Origin: Xylaria sp. FL1777
Lineage: Eukaryota; Ascomycota; Sordariomycetes; Xylariales; Xylariaceae
Direction of reading: 5' to 3'
Length of the DNA: 64,000 bases
Assembly: GCA_022578965.1 (NCBI GenBank)
Contig: MU400669.1
Span: forward strand, 31,153-95,152
Under the pieces are notes generated by a model that did no database searches, was not told where the DNA came from, and saw only the letters and a list, made by a program, of their open reading frames with translations. Below are positions 61,965 through 64,000 of this stretch, piece after piece. How positions within the stretch are numbered: position 1 is the stretch's first letter; the number at the start of each line of letters is the position of its first letter. A program made the position numbers and the translations under genes.

Positions 61965-63815
61965 GTTTGGCGTCTGTCTTCGATAAGAGGTAAATAGAAG
62001 AACAAGGTAGATTGTCACCTAGTAACACTTTAGAAAGCGAAAAATCGGCATGATTCAACTATTATACGGTATCTGTGCTCAAGATATCGGTCTTGTAACA
62101 CATGGATTCCGATGTATTCATTCTGCCTTGTTTCCAGACTCTCGGTAGTAGATAAAGCCATCTATTCTGCGGCTCGACCATCTGCCACTACATATTGCTA
62201 GAGCCCTTGAGTCACCTATAAAACTGCATGCTCACAGCCTCCGGTGGCATTATGACATGTCTACTAAAGTCTTAACTGTTAACTACTTTCTTACCTGTGT
62301 GCCTGACCTGGACTGTTGACAATGGTCCGCTTACTAAAATATTACGGCATTAATTACGAATTAGTAGGTGTTGTCATACGCGCTCCATGTTGTGACACCA
62401 GCCTAGGTACTTCAACACGAGGTCTCAGGTTTCACTCCAGACCTTTTACCATTCAGCCCTGTTGGGGGTGAGGCGCGGGACGGCCCGAATGCACTATATT
62501 TAGGGCGTACAACGTTGTAGTACCTTGTAGGTAAAGCTGGGAGGAGGATGGTTCGACACCACTCAAGGCCACCAACAACATATCGACCATCAACCCTCTG
62601 TTAACGTAGATATAGATAACATAGCATACCGTAGATTAGGTCGCAAATACTTGACCTATATTTATGAAGCAAAGAAAGCCGACCACCTACAGAAAGCCCC
62701 CTCTTACTACCATTCTCCGCTGTAACCTGCAACATGACATAGTGGCTTGTAGTAGGACCTCTCAGTATCTAAGTATGCCTCCAAGGCACATTCATTGTAT
62801 ATCAACCCTCTGTTAAATGCTTCTGCACTTATTCTCTTCACTATCCCTTCCTGGCTGAACTTGCATCTCTAGCGAAAGGAAGTACAAAGGTAGATAATTC
62901 ACATCCTCCACAGAGTCCACCTTAGGCACTGTTGATGTGACGCCTTTTTCATTCCTTGGTGTCTAGTACTTTTGCGCGATTGGTTTCAACAAGCGAGCCG
63001 CCAGCCCTTTGGTGGCGGAGGCCTTATCGCGTCTCGTGGTTAAGGACTAAATCATGCCTTACTCCTATATTATAAACTCTTTAAACATATGGCGCTGTAG
63101 CACGGCGGCATTCCCGATCTTTACCTTAGGCTACGGTGGTATTGTACCGTGATAGGGTTTCTCCGTTTTAGTCTCGTATGAAGGTCTTTTGTTGCGGGCA
63201 CAATCCTCTTTTCTCATATTTCCTCTGAACTGCATTTTCTTCGCCAGCCTCTCCTGACCCTTAGTGGCCCCAAAAAGCCAAGAATAAAAGCAACATTCTC
63301 TTGCTCCCTGTTGTCCTCCTCTCTCATCTTACTAAAGAACTATATGTTCTTAGTTTTTAACTTGTTTACCTACCACTTTTTTATAATGTTACATCTGGAC
63401 TAAAGAAGGAAGCCGCTACAAAAGTGAGTTATGATAAGGACTAGGGTCACAGGGGGTATAAGAAGCCCCTAATGTGAAAATGGTCTAGTATTTCCTATAT
63501 AACGGCCTAGTTCCCCCCTAATATCTCGTGAAGGAAGCTCAGGAACCAATAATACTAAGCCCTTAACTACGACTTAGCAGCTATTCTCTAGTGACTTAGA
63601 TTCTTCACTCTAGAGACAAGGACCTCTTACAAATTGGTAGGTATATGAGCGTTACATTATGTCATTATATACGTGCACCGTTCGTACCCTTCATGTCCCC
63701 TAGTCTAATAGAGTACATTCAGTGACTTCTTGGCCTAATTCACTTTCTCTGCACTTTACATGTCTATGCGTAAAAGAGGTTGGATAAACGGAAATATAGG
63801 GGGGAGCATGAGCCT
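61965..63815. other. Gene-poor region
   Basis: No frame worth calling on either strand. The word ATCAACCCTCTGTTAA occurs twice (about 62,588 and 62,802). A GGTTCGACACC word near 62,551 resembles a tRNA B box but lacks a foldable tRNA around it. Confidence 0.5.
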
Positions 63816-63873
63816 CTATTCAAGGCCTGGAATTGTGCTATGCAGGCCGGCCACTCGTCCAGGCCTTGAATAG
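63816..63873. repeat. Perfect 16-base inverted repeat (hairpin)
   Basis: CTATTCAAGGCCTGGA (63,816-63,831) and its exact complement (63,858-63,873) enclose 26 bases that include GGCCGGCC. It lies 30 bases before the poly-G end. Confidence 0.85.
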
Positions 63874-63903
63874 CTGCCCACAACTAGAAAAGGCACATAC
63901 CGT

Positions 63904-63948
<45 letters not shown>

Positions 63949-64000
63949 CGGGGGGGGGGGGGGGGGGGCGGGGGGCGGGGCGGGGGGGGGGGGGGGGCGG
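63904..64000. other. Poly-G terminus, probable assembly artefact
   Basis: About 97 bases of G with a few C. Neither a telomere repeat (TTAGGG type) nor a natural sequence class fits. Runs of G are the default call of two-colour sequencers when signal is lost, so this is most likely a contig end. Confidence 0.8.

Noticed and set aside
62551..62561. tRNA B-box-like GGTTCGACACC
   Set aside because: No foldable cloverleaf or A box at the right distance.
63904..64000. Telomere or G-quadruplex region
   Set aside because: Not a TTAGGG-type repeat; a near-pure G-run at the very end fits a sequencing artefact better.

Overview
This looks like nuclear DNA of a filamentous ascomycete (Pezizomycotina). 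Short introns with GTRNGY-type donors and CTAAC-like branch sites, fungal-only protein families, and a strongly two-speed base composition all point that way. The genus cannot be read from the window. Positions 1 to about 45,790 form one very AT-rich block, almost gene-free, made of retrotransposons destroyed by repeat-induced point mutation (RIP): copies of one repeat differ by C/T and G/A transitions, and reading frames are full of TAA/TAG where CAA, CAG or TGG would be expected.

The AT block can be resolved as a nest. A Ty3/gypsy element (family 1, copy A) is split by a Ty1/copia element (5,419-20,530, target duplication AATTT). That copia element carries a complete second family-1 copy (6,818-14,550, target duplication AATAA). 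Copy A's 3' LTR is split by another Ty3/gypsy element (family 2, about 22,198-39,443, target duplication TTACA/TTATA). Family 2 contains a minus-strand third gypsy family (25,192-35,177) and a 205-bp GC-normal insert (36,298-36,502). A further truncated family-1 piece follows (39,959-41,596). About 4 kb of unassigned AT-rich DNA leads to a sharp compositional edge near 45,790.

From 45,790 to 63,900 composition is normal and genes appear. They are a secreted BYS1-domain protein (minus, 4 exons), a single-exon fungal protein with a DQGW/GTY..S.TW core, a 644-residue four-helix membrane protein with a glycosylated ectodomain (3 exons), an orphan 249-residue protein, a 109-residue tail-anchored-like protein (3 exons, behind a CAT microsatellite), and a seven-helix fungal rhodopsin-like protein (minus, 6 exons). 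The third intron of the last gene is 2.1 kb because a 1,924-bp Fot1/pogo-type DNA transposon sits in it. That transposon has a RIP-mutated interior, well-preserved inverted repeats and a TA target duplication, and the host exons are still open. A MITE-like element lies at 52,577-52,827.

The last 1.9 kb hold no gene I can support, and the window ends in a hairpin followed by about 97 nearly pure G, which looks like a sequencing or contig-end artefact. No operon, CRISPR array, rRNA or convincing tRNA is present. I see no clear new molecular system. The most interesting structures are the transposon nest, the half-spared LTR, and the intronic Fot1 copy.
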